Assembly: GCA_947178145.1 (NCBI GenBank)
Contig: CAMWXE010000037.1
Span: 1-50,631, forward strand
DNA from: an uncultured Lachnospiraceae bacterium
GTDB lineage: Bacteria > Bacillota > Clostridia > Lachnospirales > Lachnospiraceae
DNA length: 50,631 nt
Reading direction: 5' to 3'
Position numbers and translations under genes: made by a program. This document shows positions 9,261 to 16,989 of this stretch, piece after piece; within the stretch, counting starts at the first letter, position 1, and each line of letters starts with the position of its first letter. The notes below the pieces were generated by a model. The model did not search any database. It was not told the DNA's origin and was given only the letters and a program-made list of their open reading frames with translations.

Positions 9261-9276
9261 AAATATGTGTTATACT
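9248..9276 (+). promoter_or_regulatory. Promoter of the GH13 gene
   Basis: TTGACC (9248-9253), a 17-base spacer and TATACT (9271-9276), a near-consensus sigma-A promoter about 76 bases before the GH13 start. Confidence 0.7.
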
Positions 9277-9351
9277 AATATTTGGAAATTCAAAACTGCC
9301 AGACTGCACAGTTATTGGAAAGAATACTATGATATTAAAGGAGGACATAAA

Positions 9352-11073
9352 ATGGCTTGGTACGATGAAGCTATCTTTTATCACATTTATCCTTTGGGAC
9401 TTACAGGCGCACCGAAGGAAAATTCTTACGGGGAGCCAGCGCATCGGTTGAACACCCTGCTTCCCTGGATTGACCACATCAAAAGCATTGGCTGCAATGC
9501 CATCTATATCGGACCATTGTTCGAGTCTGTCGGACATGGCTATGAAACCACTGATTACAAAAAACTGGATAGCCGCCTCGGAGACAATCAGGACTTAATA
9601 AACTTCGTGGCAGAATGTCATAACAAAGGAATTAAAGTAATCTTCGATGGCGTATTCAACCATACTGGCCGTGATTTTTTTGCATTTAAGGACATTAAAG
9701 AGAAGCGTGAAGGCTCCCAGTACAGGGACTGGTACTGCAATGTCAACTTTGGCGGAAACAACGAGTACAACGACGGATTCAGCTACGACAACTGGGGTGG
9801 ATACAATCTGCTCGTAAAGCTCAACCAGCGAAATCCCGCAGTGAAAGATTATATCTGTGATGTTGTCCGCTTCTGGGTGAGCGAGTTTGATGTTGACGGA
9901 ATCCGCCTCGACGCAGCCGATGTGCTCGACTTTGACTTTATGAAAGCGCTAAGACACGTCGCAAACGAAGTGAAACCGGAATTCTGGCTGATGGGCGAAG
10001 TTATTCATGGAGACTACTCACGCTGGGTAAACGAAGGAACACTCCACTCCGTCACGAACTATCAGTTACATAAGGCCCTTTACTCCGGCAACAATGACCA
10101 CAATTTCTTTGAGATCGCACATACCGTAAAGCGCCTGTATGAGATGGGCAGCAATAATCCAAACGGCTTTAAGCTCTACAATTTTGTCGACAACCATGAC
10201 GTGGAGCGCATTTATACAAAACTCAACAACAAGGCCCACTTTACACCAGTGCATATTCTGCTGTACACGCTGCCGGGAATTCCTTCACTGTACTATGGTT
10301 CCGAGTTTGGCATCGAAGGCAGAAAGGAAAAGTTCTCCGACGCTTCACTCCGGCCTGCGCTCAGCCTTGACGACTACAGGAATGCTCTGACAGACAATTC
10401 CTTCACAGCGCTGATTGCGGCACTTGGGCGCACCAGACAACAGTCAAAGGCATTGTCCTACGGCGATTACAGAGAATTAAAGCTGATGAACCGCCAGTAC
10501 GCTTTTTCGCGCAATTTTGAAGGAGAAAGTGTTGTTGTCACCGTCAACAATGACGACAGCGATTTCACCATGACTGTTCCCGCCGGAAATGCCGCAGAGT
10601 ATGCCGGGGCACTCTCCGGCCAGAAGGTTCGCGTAGAAAACGGCAGCATCTGCGTCAATGTAAAGGCAAATTCCGGCGAGATCTGGCTGCCTGTCACAGA
10701 CAAGACTGCCGACATGCTGTCCGATGTGACACCTGTAGCGCTTCATGTGGAAGACGCTGTGAAAAATACTGCTGCACCCGCTGCAGAGACAGCGAAAACT
10801 CCCGCTCCCGAGAATGCTGCTCCGAAAGCTCCCGAAACAATGCCAGATGACAGCCACACTTCTGCAAATGTAACAGCTGACAACACACCCTCTGTATCAG
10901 AGCCTCACGCTGGGACTTCCGAAGAGTTTGAAAGAGGAAAAATCGCGGGGCTGCAGGAAGCAATTCTTGCCATTATGGAGAAGAATGGTCCCGTCACCGA
11001 CCAAATGCGTAAAGATGTGACCGACAATGTATATCATGATTCGCTGATAAATTGGATTAAAAGCTTTCGATAA
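9352..11073 (+). CDS. GH13 alpha-amylase family glycosidase, cytoplasmic
   Basis: A 573-residue GH13 enzyme that should hydrolyse or rearrange alpha-glucans or maltodextrins. The catalytic barrel shows VIFDGVFNHTG, the nucleophile region DGIRLDAADVLD, the acid/base region FWLMGEVIHGDY and the third acid in FVDNHD. A beta-sandwich follows (about residues 390-465). After it comes an Ala/Pro/Thr-rich linker (about 480-525) and a compact helical tail of about 50 residues beginning EEFERGKIAGLQEAI, which is unusual for this family. The ATG follows AAAGGAGG at 9337-9344. An upstream in-frame ATG would precede that site and is rejected. There is no signal peptide, so it probably acts on imported oligosaccharides. 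Confidence 0.85.
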   Translation: MAWYDEAIFYHIYPLGLTGAPKENSYGEPAHRLNTLLPWIDHIKSIGCNAIYIGPLFESVGHGYETTDYKKLDSRLGDNQDLINFVAECHNKGIKVIFDGVFNHTGRDFFAFKDIKEKREGSQYRDWYCNVNFGGNNEYNDGFSYDNWGGYNLLVKLNQRNPAVKDYICDVVRFWVSEFDVDGIRLDAADVLDFDFMKALRHVANEVKPEFWLMGEVIHGDYSRWVNEGTLHSVTNYQLHKALYSGNNDHNFFEIAHTVKRLYEMGSNNPNGFKLYNFVDNHDVERIYTKLNNKAHFTPVHILLYTLPGIPSLYYGSEFGIEGRKEKFSDASLRPALSLDDYRNALTDNSFTALIAALGRTRQQSKALSYGDYRELKLMNRQYAFSRNFEGESVVVTVNNDDSDFTMTVPAGNAAEYAGALSGQKVRVENGSICVNVKANSGEIWLPVTDKTADMLSDVTPVALHVEDAVKNTAAPAAETAKTPAPENAAPKAPETMPDDSHTSANVTADNTPSVSEPHAGTSEEFERGKIAGLQEAILAIMEKNGPVTDQMRKDVTDNVYHDSLINWIKSFR

Positions 11074-11106
11074 TAAAACAGGACGGGTAACCGTCCTGTT
11101 TTATTA
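11071..11106. terminator. Bidirectional intrinsic terminator
   Basis: A perfect 16-base stem (11071-11086 with 11091-11106), loop GTAA, with A and T runs on the outer arms. The left arm includes the GH13 stop codon. It can terminate both the GH13 transcript and the convergent MerR operon. Confidence 0.85.
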
Positions 11107-11110
11107 TCAG

Positions 11111-11269
11111 TCATCTCTCATTCCATATCCGTTCCGTCCATACTGCTGCCGCGTAGATTCCTACTCCCAGCAACGCCGACAGCAAACTGTTGCCCAATAT
11201 ACGGCTCAACCCTGTAATCATCAAAATCACTGGTATCAGCGATGTTCTGAATCCTTTCTGTTCTCTCAT
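11111..11269 (-). CDS. 52-residue membrane protein coupled to MerR regulator
   Basis: A 52-codon frame starting MREQKGFRTSLIPVILMI. Its ATG overlaps the stop of the upstream MerR gene as ATGA, and a GGAAAGGAGAGC site lies just ahead. It has a hydrophobic stretch around residues 11-20 and a second (LLSALLGVGIYAAAVW) around 29-44, with positive ends, so it is probably a small membrane protein. I do not recognise the family. Tight coupling to a MerR-type regulator suggests a shared role, perhaps as target or signal partner. Confidence 0.6.
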   Translation of the reverse strand: MREQKGFRTSLIPVILMITGLSRILGNSLLSALLGVGIYAAAVWTERIWNER

Positions 11270-12138
11270 GATTGCTCTCCTTTCCCCAGTTCCGGATACC
11301 GCTGCAAAAGAGTTTCATTTGCCCTTTGCAGTGCTTCATAGTATTCCCGATAGGACTCGCTCAGACGACACATCGCGGGTATAAAGATTTCGTTATAACC
11401 GCTTGTGCTGTTAAACTGCCTTAACGTCTCTTCCAGGCGATAAGCCTTTGACTCTCTATATTCCGCAGTCTGTTTATAGGCCATGCAGGTTTCGATCACG
11501 TCGCGGTTCTCCTCAATATAGTTCTCAATATCGTAAACCGCAGCGCGCATACCCGCACATGCGTTTTCGAGAATGTCATCCTCAAAATCCACAGTAATCT
11601 CATCATAATACTCCCGCAAATCATCAGGGAGTTCAAACTGAATCCCATCCAGAAAGGCAATTATCGTGTCAAACGCCTCCTGCTGCCGCTTTGTCCGTAC
11701 AGGTCCGCCCAAATATGGCGCAAAATGCTGGCAGACATAATTTCCGTAATAGCCCGGAAACGCATTTCTCAAACGCTCCAACACAGACTGTCTCCTTTGG
11801 AGCTGCTGCAGTTTGTCCTGCACTGTCTCCCAGTCCTGCGTCTGCGCAAGTTCCTGCACCAGTTTCTGCTTCTCCTGCAAAGCGGAAATCTCCAAAATCT
11901 TTTGACGGGATATGTCATTTAATGACGCCGCCTGACCTGACAAAACCCCCTGAATATCGGCAACCGACAGCCCCAGTCCCCTCAAAACGGAAATCTTTTT
12001 CAGCCGGGAAACATCACTCTCTGAAAAATCGCGATATCCGTTCTCCCGTACCAAAGGCGCAATCAGCCCTTGTTCTATATAGTACTCCACTGCCTTTTTC
12101 GTCAATTTACACGCCTTACAAACTTCATTTATAAGCAT
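11266..12138 (-). CDS. MerR family transcriptional regulator
   Basis: A 290-residue regulator with an N-terminal MerR winged-helix (LINEVCKACKLTKKAVEYYIEQGL, then GYRDFSESDVSRL) and a following coiled-coil of about 40 residues. The rest is a long, charged, helical C-terminal domain with no metal-binding cysteine pattern, so the effector is unknown. MerR proteins activate promoters with overlong spacers; one with a 19-base spacer lies directly upstream, so autoregulation is likely. The downstream 52-residue membrane protein overlaps its stop codon and is in the same operon. Confidence 0.85.
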   Translation of the reverse strand: MLINEVCKACKLTKKAVEYYIEQGLIAPLVRENGYRDFSESDVSRLKKISVLRGLGLSVADIQGVLSGQAASLNDISRQKILEISALQEKQKLVQELAQTQDWETVQDKLQQLQRRQSVLERLRNAFPGYYGNYVCQHFAPYLGGPVRTKRQQEAFDTIIAFLDGIQFELPDDLREYYDEITVDFEDDILENACAGMRAAVYDIENYIEENRDVIETCMAYKQTAEYRESKAYRLEETLRQFNSTSGYNEIFIPAMCRLSESYREYYEALQRANETLLQRYPELGKGEQS

Positions 12139-12173
12139 TTTTTCACCTCTCTCAGGAACTGTTCCTTAGCCTT

Positions 12174-12204
12174 ATGATAAACCAATCCCCAAGGGTGCAG
12201 TCAA
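12174..12204 (-). promoter_or_regulatory. MerR-type promoter with 19-base spacer
   Basis: On the minus strand TTGACT (12199-12204) and TATCAT (12174-12179) are 19 bases apart, the spacing typical of promoters twisted open by MerR proteins. The spacer contains the dyad-like CACCCTTGGGGAT. It drives the MerR gene. Confidence 0.65.
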
Positions 12205-12289
12205 TACTTTTTTAAATAATTCTTATTTTTCACGTATTGGCGTTATACTGTCTCCATATCGCCAAAATTTCCTGATATCGCGGGTTGTT

Positions 12290-12551
12290 TTAGAACGATT
12301 GGTCAGAAAATTCCAATGTAACAACCTGTACAAGATCCATCTCTTCAAATTTTGAAGGTTCAAAATAGTCTTGCGGGGTATAGCTTTGCATCCTTGTTCC
12401 ACTGTCATATACCATAACGGCAATCGGAATTTCAGTATTTAGCGCTATATCCTGAAATGAATCCAAAAAGCTTCTTGTACTTCCAACAATCTTTTGGTCT
12501 GGTACAACAGGTTCCGTCTGAAAAGAGTATTGACCAGCATTTCTTTTTCAT
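12290..12551 (-). pseudogene. Small unknown gene with N-terminal frameshift
   Basis: An ATG at 12551 with a good GGAGG site (12560-12564) opens into the A-rich stretch MKKK. That frame drifts and stops at 12435. Shifting by one base after codon 4 opens a continuous frame to 12290 with a natural protein composition: AGQYSFQTEPVVPDQK, then IPIAVMVYDSGTRMQSY, then VQVVTLEFSDQSF, about 87 residues in all. I do not recognise the family. The shift lies in AAAAAGAAA, so a real mutation, a sequencing error or slippage are all possible. Confidence 0.45.
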
Positions 12552-12564
12552 TCAATATTCCTCC

Positions 12565-12875
12565 ATAGAATTCCTATTTAATGATTTTATTATACAATAG
12601 CAGCTCCTTATTGGGAATAGAATGCCTGGAAAAATAAATTTCATCCCATATAAGAAACAGGAATCCTGCCCTGCAATTTTCTTACGTGACTTATAATGCC
12701 ATAATTAGCAGAAAAGGCCAAGTCGTCTACTTAGTAACCAGTTCTGTCAATTCAATCTGCAAAAGTTCTCAAAGTTATAGCACAGGGAAGAAGAACATGA
12801 TATAATTGTTCTGCAACGATTTGGAATCTACGGACACACCGCAGTATTTACAATGATACTATGAAAGGATTTTAT
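12565..12875. other. Gene-free gap with possible operator
   Basis: No gene seen. A TATAAT box at 12801-12806 lies inside the inverted repeat GAACA-N9-TGTTC (12793-12811), probably the promoter and operator of the following acetyltransferase. The -35 is weak. Confidence 0.4.
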
Positions 12876-13400
12876 ATGGTTATCATCGAGACAGAACATT
12901 TGATATTGAGAAATTACAAACCCGCCGATTTCAACAATGTGTTTGCATATTTCTCCAATGAGGAAGTAAGCCGGTATGAGGACTTTGATCCGATGTCAGA
13001 GGCGCAGGTCCGGTCGCTCATCGACGAGTGGCAAGCGATGGACAACCGCCTTGTCGCCGAATTAAAGTCAGACGGTATCGTGATTGGAAGCATTGGATAT
13101 TGGACTGACGAGGAGGGGCATCACTGCATAGACTATGACTTCAATCCCGCATTCGGCGGAAACGGCTACGCAACGGAGGCCGGAAAAGCGCTGGTCAGCT
13201 ATCTGTTTGAAACGTTAGAACTCCCTGCCATTTACGGCGACTGCGACGTCGAAAACACAGCTTCCTGGAAGCTTTTAGAACGCCTGGGCTTTCAGCGTGT
13301 GCAGCGGCTTGACCAGCAATCCTACAAAAACGATCTTGATGGAAACCCAATTTTAATCAGCACCTATCTGTACGAACGGAAACGCTCAAACCCAAAATAA
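12876..13400 (+). CDS. GNAT family N-acetyltransferase (RimJ/RimL-like)
   Basis: A 174-residue acetyltransferase starting MVIIETEHLILRNYKPADF, the usual start of RimJ/RimL-type GNATs. The acetyl-CoA loop is AFGGNGYATEAGKALVSYLF, and NTASWKLLERLGF is the standard C-terminal motif. The ATG at 12876 is preferred because AAAGGA lies six bases before it; the upstream ATG at 12861 overlaps that site. It is 65 bases upstream of the next gene. Target unknown; ribosomal N-terminal or drug acetylation are both possible for this family. Confidence 0.85.
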   Translation: MVIIETEHLILRNYKPADFNNVFAYFSNEEVSRYEDFDPMSEAQVRSLIDEWQAMDNRLVAELKSDGIVIGSIGYWTDEEGHHCIDYDFNPAFGGNGYATEAGKALVSYLFETLELPAIYGDCDVENTASWKLLERLGFQRVQRLDQQSYKNDLDGNPILISTYLYERKRSNPK

Positions 13401-13465
13401 TAAATAACGAAAACAATTTTGCACGAACTGGAAGCAAGGGACTGTTATGAATAAGGAGAACCATC

Positions 13466-14572
13466 ATGAAAATCGCTATATTATTCCCAGGAATCGGATA
13501 TCACTGTGATAAACCGCTGTTGTATTACAGTGGAAAACTAGCCATTCACTACCAATATGAACTAATTAAAGTGTCCTACACCAATCTGAGCAAGTCGATT
13601 CCAGAGGCATTCACAGATGCCTGCGCACAGACAGAAACGTATCTGGCGGACATCAATTGGAGCCAGTATGAGGACATCCTGTTTATATCCAAGAGCATCG
13701 GTACAGCGGTTGCGGCTGCTTACGCCCAAAAACATGACATTCGCTGTCGAAATATCTATTACACACCGCTGGCGCAGACGTTTGATTTCGCACCGCAGCC
13801 CGGACTTGTATTTCACGGCACACGCGATCCATGGGCTGAAACATCTGTGATAGAGAACCAATGCCAGGAACGCCGTCTGCCGTTATCCATCATTGAAAAT
13901 GGCAATCACTCCCTGGAACTTCGGACTGAGGATGCCTCTGCACCCCGGCCTGTGAAAAGTGACGTGATACAAAATATTCGTATCTTAGAAAATGTCATGG
14001 ATTTGACCGAACAGTATCTTGCATCCGGAATTTACTATCGAACACTCGCGGCAGACGAAATCAGCCTTGAGCTGTTTGGCAATTTTACCCGTCATCAGAA
14101 TGTCATGAAATGCTGGAGAAAAGAGGACGGAAATTGGGTGATACGGGACGCTCCCTTTATCGATGACTGGACAGAGGACGATTATCGGTTCTTAGTACAA
14201 TGCCTGCAAAATACAGTACAGACGGGTGGTCTCGTCTGTGCTGCATTCTGCGAGCATGACTCTGGCAGCATGCTGAAGGGCTTTGTCTCTGTGGAGCCCA
14301 CTTTATTCGGAGGCGAACAGGGATATCTTGACCTTTCCAGCATTCACGTGTCCGAAGATATGCGCGGGCAGGGAATCGGAAAATCGCTCTTCTGCGCCGC
14401 CAAAGACTGGGCCAAGAAGAACGGCGGCAGAAAATTGTATCTCTCCGCCCACTCTGCTGTCGAGACGCAGGCCTTCTACAAAGCCATGGGATGTGTCGAG
14501 GCGCAGGAGTATGACCAGCGGCACGTTGAGCGGGAGCCCTACGACTGCCAGTTGGAGTGTCCTCTCGAATAA
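13466..14572 (+). CDS. Fusion of alpha/beta-hydrolase-like and GNAT domains
   Basis: A 368-residue two-domain protein. The first roughly 165 residues resemble a small alpha/beta hydrolase: MKIAILFPGIGYHCDKPLLYY, a nucleophile-elbow-like FISKSIGTAVAAAYA, an acid region VFHGTRDPW and a histidine in NGNHSLE. The second half (about residue 205 on) is a GNAT domain with VSEDMRGQGIGKSLFCAAKDW and QAFYKAMGC. The start follows AAGGAGAACCATC. The hydrolase half probably deacylates a small molecule and the GNAT half acetylates one, but no substrate is visible. It ends six bases before the convergent ABC permease stop. Confidence 0.75.
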   Translation: MKIAILFPGIGYHCDKPLLYYSGKLAIHYQYELIKVSYTNLSKSIPEAFTDACAQTETYLADINWSQYEDILFISKSIGTAVAAAYAQKHDIRCRNIYYTPLAQTFDFAPQPGLVFHGTRDPWAETSVIENQCQERRLPLSIIENGNHSLELRTEDASAPRPVKSDVIQNIRILENVMDLTEQYLASGIYYRTLAADEISLELFGNFTRHQNVMKCWRKEDGNWVIRDAPFIDDWTEDDYRFLVQCLQNTVQTGGLVCAAFCEHDSGSMLKGFVSVEPTLFGGEQGYLDLSSIHVSEDMRGQGIGKSLFCAAKDWAKKNGGRKLYLSAHSAVETQAFYKAMGCVEAQEYDQRHVEREPYDCQLECPLE

Positions 14573-14577
14573 GGCTG

Positions 14578-15261
14578 TCAGAACTCTTTTTTCTCCATGA
14601 ATCTGCATGAAATTTTGTAGGATGCCAACATGACTATGACAAGGACAGCCGCAGCAGCCAGCACAAGGATCTGGATGCCAGGTTCAGCACTGCTGCCGGC
14701 TGCCTCCATGCCATTTACCACCAGTTCCTTAGCGCCTTCAAGTTCGCTCAAATAGGCTGTCACTGCGATCCCCGCAGACATCACTCCGATCGAGATCAGT
14801 CTTACAACTCCGCCCTTCACATTTCCAAATTTAATCTGAAGCGGAATCTCAAGCGCCAATAACAGATATGCCGCCGGAAGCAATGCCGCCACAGACAAAA
14901 GATAATCCGCGAAACGCATTTTGGCACCCCATGCAGCCAGCCCTCCCCACGACAAGATGCTCACCACGGTGAACGGAACTGTCGTGCTCAGCAATCCAAA
15001 CAGAAATTTTCCAATGACATAGTCTTTTCTGGATATCGGCAGTGTCATCAGATAGGCCGAACCATTCTCAAACTCGTCATAACTGAATGTGCTGAGTGTC
15101 ATAAAAGCACACAGTATTGCAATATAACCAACGAAAAATGACATATTCATTGTACTTGTCATAAAGATTCCCCACGGAATCATTAAGATGAAAATAAATT
15201 TCATCTGTGATATCATCAATTTGAAATCCTTTATCAATAAACCTTTGACCGATCTGCTCAT
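14578..15261 (-). CDS. ABC-2 type transporter permease
   Basis: A 227-residue membrane protein with about six hydrophobic segments, including FIFILMIPWGIFM, FFVGYIAILCAFMTLS and a C-terminal ILVLAAAAVLVIVMLASY. The block SYDEFENGSAYLMTLPISRKDYVIGKF is the signature of small ABC-2 permeases found beside GntR/YtrA regulators. Its ATPase partner lies upstream on the same strand, separated by about 160 bases that hold no gene. Probably exports or detoxifies a peptide or cell-wall-active compound; the substrate is unknown. Confidence 0.85.
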   Translation of the reverse strand: MSRSVKGLLIKDFKLMISQMKFIFILMIPWGIFMTSTMNMSFFVGYIAILCAFMTLSTFSYDEFENGSAYLMTLPISRKDYVIGKFLFGLLSTTVPFTVVSILSWGGLAAWGAKMRFADYLLSVAALLPAAYLLLALEIPLQIKFGNVKGGVVRLISIGVMSAGIAVTAYLSELEGAKELVVNGMEAAGSSAEPGIQILVLAAAAVLVIVMLASYKISCRFMEKKEF

Positions 15262-15423
15262 CCATTTTCCCTCCTATTTTTCGCTCTACATCCAGAAACC
15301 ATACACAACTGTCTGCGTCCCAATTGCACAGTTCAAAATCCCCCAACATAACCCGCCTGACCACACGAATCTGTGTCCTTTACAGGCTTCGGAACAGTCT
15401 TGAAAGAACTTGCCAACGATTCC

Positions 15424-16266
15424 TTACGTATTTTTTGTCATCATCGTAATCACGTCGTCTATACTGCCTCTCTCTATCACAACCGACGGGTAATTGTCCT
15501 GATAAAACTGTCTCTGTTTGGTTAGACAGCTGTATCCGAAGTTCTCTTCCCTCGTCCTCACCAAATGTGTCTGGTCAAGTTTTGCAAACTGCTCCCTTGT
15601 CACTTTCAACAAACCATACTCATTTAAGAGCACATCTGTATCCTCATGAAGCACAATCCTTCCGCTCTCGATCAGATACACGTCATCGCAGATTCCCTCA
15701 AGATCACTGGAAATATGCGAGCTTATGACGATGCTGCGGTCTCCGTTCTCCGCGTACTCGCGCAGAAGTCCCAGAAGCTCATCCCTTGCCACCACATCAA
15801 GCCCTGCAGTCGGCTCATCCAGTATCAGCAGCTTTGCGTTGTGCGAGAGCGCTGCAATAATCTGCAGTTTTCTCTTCATTCCGGTAGAAAAATCCTTGAT
15901 CTTCTTTTTCAGCGGAAGTTCCATCTTATCACAGTCCGCGGTGAATTTCTCCCTCGAAAAGTCCGCGTACATCGTATCCAGCATCGGCAGCAAATCCCTG
16001 ATGGTAAGGTAACTGCAGAAACCCGAATCAGAAAGCACAGCCCCAATCTGCTCCTTATCCGCCTGCGAGAGCGCCGCTGCGTCCTTTCCGAATATCTCGA
16101 TCGTCCCTGCGTCCGTGTGAATCAGTCCCAGAATGGCCTTGAATGCCGTACTTTTTCCGGCGCCGTTTCTGCCGATCAGTCCTGTAACCTGCCCTGTTGG
16201 TACTTCCATCGAGCATTCCAGGCGAAAATTATCGTATTGTTTGACAACATTGTTCAGTTTTATCAT
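15424..16266 (-). CDS. ABC transporter ATP-binding protein (YtrB-like)
   Basis: A 280-residue ATPase with Walker A GRNGAGKST (32-40), a signature loop FSTGMKRKLQ, Walker B LLILDEPTAGLD and the switch histidine in VISSHISSDLEG. The C-terminal about 70 residues are an extra domain usual in YtrB-like proteins. The ATG at 16266 is chosen because GGGAG lies eight bases upstream; a longer in-frame start would lie within the intergenic sequence. It belongs to an operon with the GntR regulator upstream and the permease downstream. Confidence 0.9.
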   Translation of the reverse strand: MIKLNNVVKQYDNFRLECSMEVPTGQVTGLIGRNGAGKSTAFKAILGLIHTDAGTIEIFGKDAAALSQADKEQIGAVLSDSGFCSYLTIRDLLPMLDTMYADFSREKFTADCDKMELPLKKKIKDFSTGMKRKLQIIAALSHNAKLLILDEPTAGLDVVARDELLGLLREYAENGDRSIVISSHISSDLEGICDDVYLIESGRIVLHEDTDVLLNEYGLLKVTREQFAKLDQTHLVRTREENFGYSCLTKQRQFYQDNYPSVVIERGSIDDVITMMTKNT

Positions 16267-16386
16267 CCTAAGCACTCCCTCTCGAATCATCCTATCAATT
16301 TTCCCCACAGTCAGACTATCCCAGCCGCAAAATCACCCTCACTGTTACCATGTCCTGGGAAAAGCATACGACTGCGCTAAGATTCC

Positions 16387-16761
16387 TCACACATCTTCCA
16401 GCACAATCTGAAACAAATCCTGTATCTCATTGTCCTCCATGCCGCAGCTTCGCGCCTTCCGTATCGTCTGCTCAAACTCGTACTCCACTTCCTTCTTCTT
16501 CTCCTCGAGCATCTGCGCCTGGTTTGCGCACGCCACAAAGCTTCCCTTGCCGTGTACTGTGACGACAAAACCCTCCGCTTCGAGCTGGTCATACGCCTTC
16601 TTGACAGTCAGCGCGCTGACCCTGATGTCCTTTGCCAGTGTCCTGACAGACGGAAGCATCGTCTCCTCCATCAATTCCCCATGCATAATCTTATCTTTGA
16701 CCTGACACACAATCTGCTCGTAGACAGGCTGCATTGAAGTGTGGTTAATTATCAGATTCAT
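16387..16761 (-). CDS. GntR family transcriptional regulator (YtrA subfamily)
   Basis: A 124-residue repressor with an N-terminal winged helix (PVYEQIVCQVKDKIMHG, MLPSVRTLAKDIRVSALTV, FVVTVHGKGSFVA) and a short helical C-terminus, the compact YtrA form that lacks a ligand domain. It is first in an operon with an ABC ATPase and permease. YtrA-type repressors are released by cell-wall-active antibiotics in known cases. The promoter upstream contains matching inverted repeats. Confidence 0.9.
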   Translation of the reverse strand: MNLIINHTSMQPVYEQIVCQVKDKIMHGELMEETMLPSVRTLAKDIRVSALTVKKAYDQLEAEGFVVTVHGKGSFVACANQAQMLEEKKKEVEYEFEQTIRKARSCGMEDNEIQDLFQIVLEDV

Positions 16762-16846
16762 CGTTTTTCCACATCCTTTATTTGCTGAGTACTCAACATT
16801 AGTTCACACACATATATCAAAAGCGTATACGCATCTCTTTTGATAC

Positions 16847-16895
16847 AAACAGTATATAACAGCATTTAACTGTTGTCAACTGTTTTATACTGTTT
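16847..16895 (-). promoter_or_regulatory. GntR operon promoter and operator
   Basis: TTGACA (complement of 16874-16879), a 17-base spacer and TATACT (complement of 16851-16856), nearly consensus. The 10-base arms AAACAGTATA (16847-16856) and TATACTGTTT (16886-16895) are exact inverted repeats. One covers the -10, the other lies just upstream of the -35. An inner dyad AACAG-N7-CTGTT (16858-16874) lies between them. This is a convincing autorepression site. No gene is seen elsewhere in the 228-base gap. Confidence 0.75.
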
Positions 16896-16989
16896 ATTTG
16901 CATTAGCTGCCATTCTAATAAAAAACTGCCACAATTGATATTATCATCAACGTGACAGCAATTATCCAACTCTCTATATTAAGCATTTT

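Noticed and set aside
11118..11339. 73-codon minus-strand frame ending at 11118
   Set aside because: Overlaps the MerR gene end in another frame. The alternative 52-codon frame has the ATGA coupling, ribosome site and membrane-protein composition, so it was kept instead.
15646..16380. 244-codon plus-strand frame opposite the YtrB-like ATPase
   Set aside because: Antisense shadow; no ribosome site or known domain.
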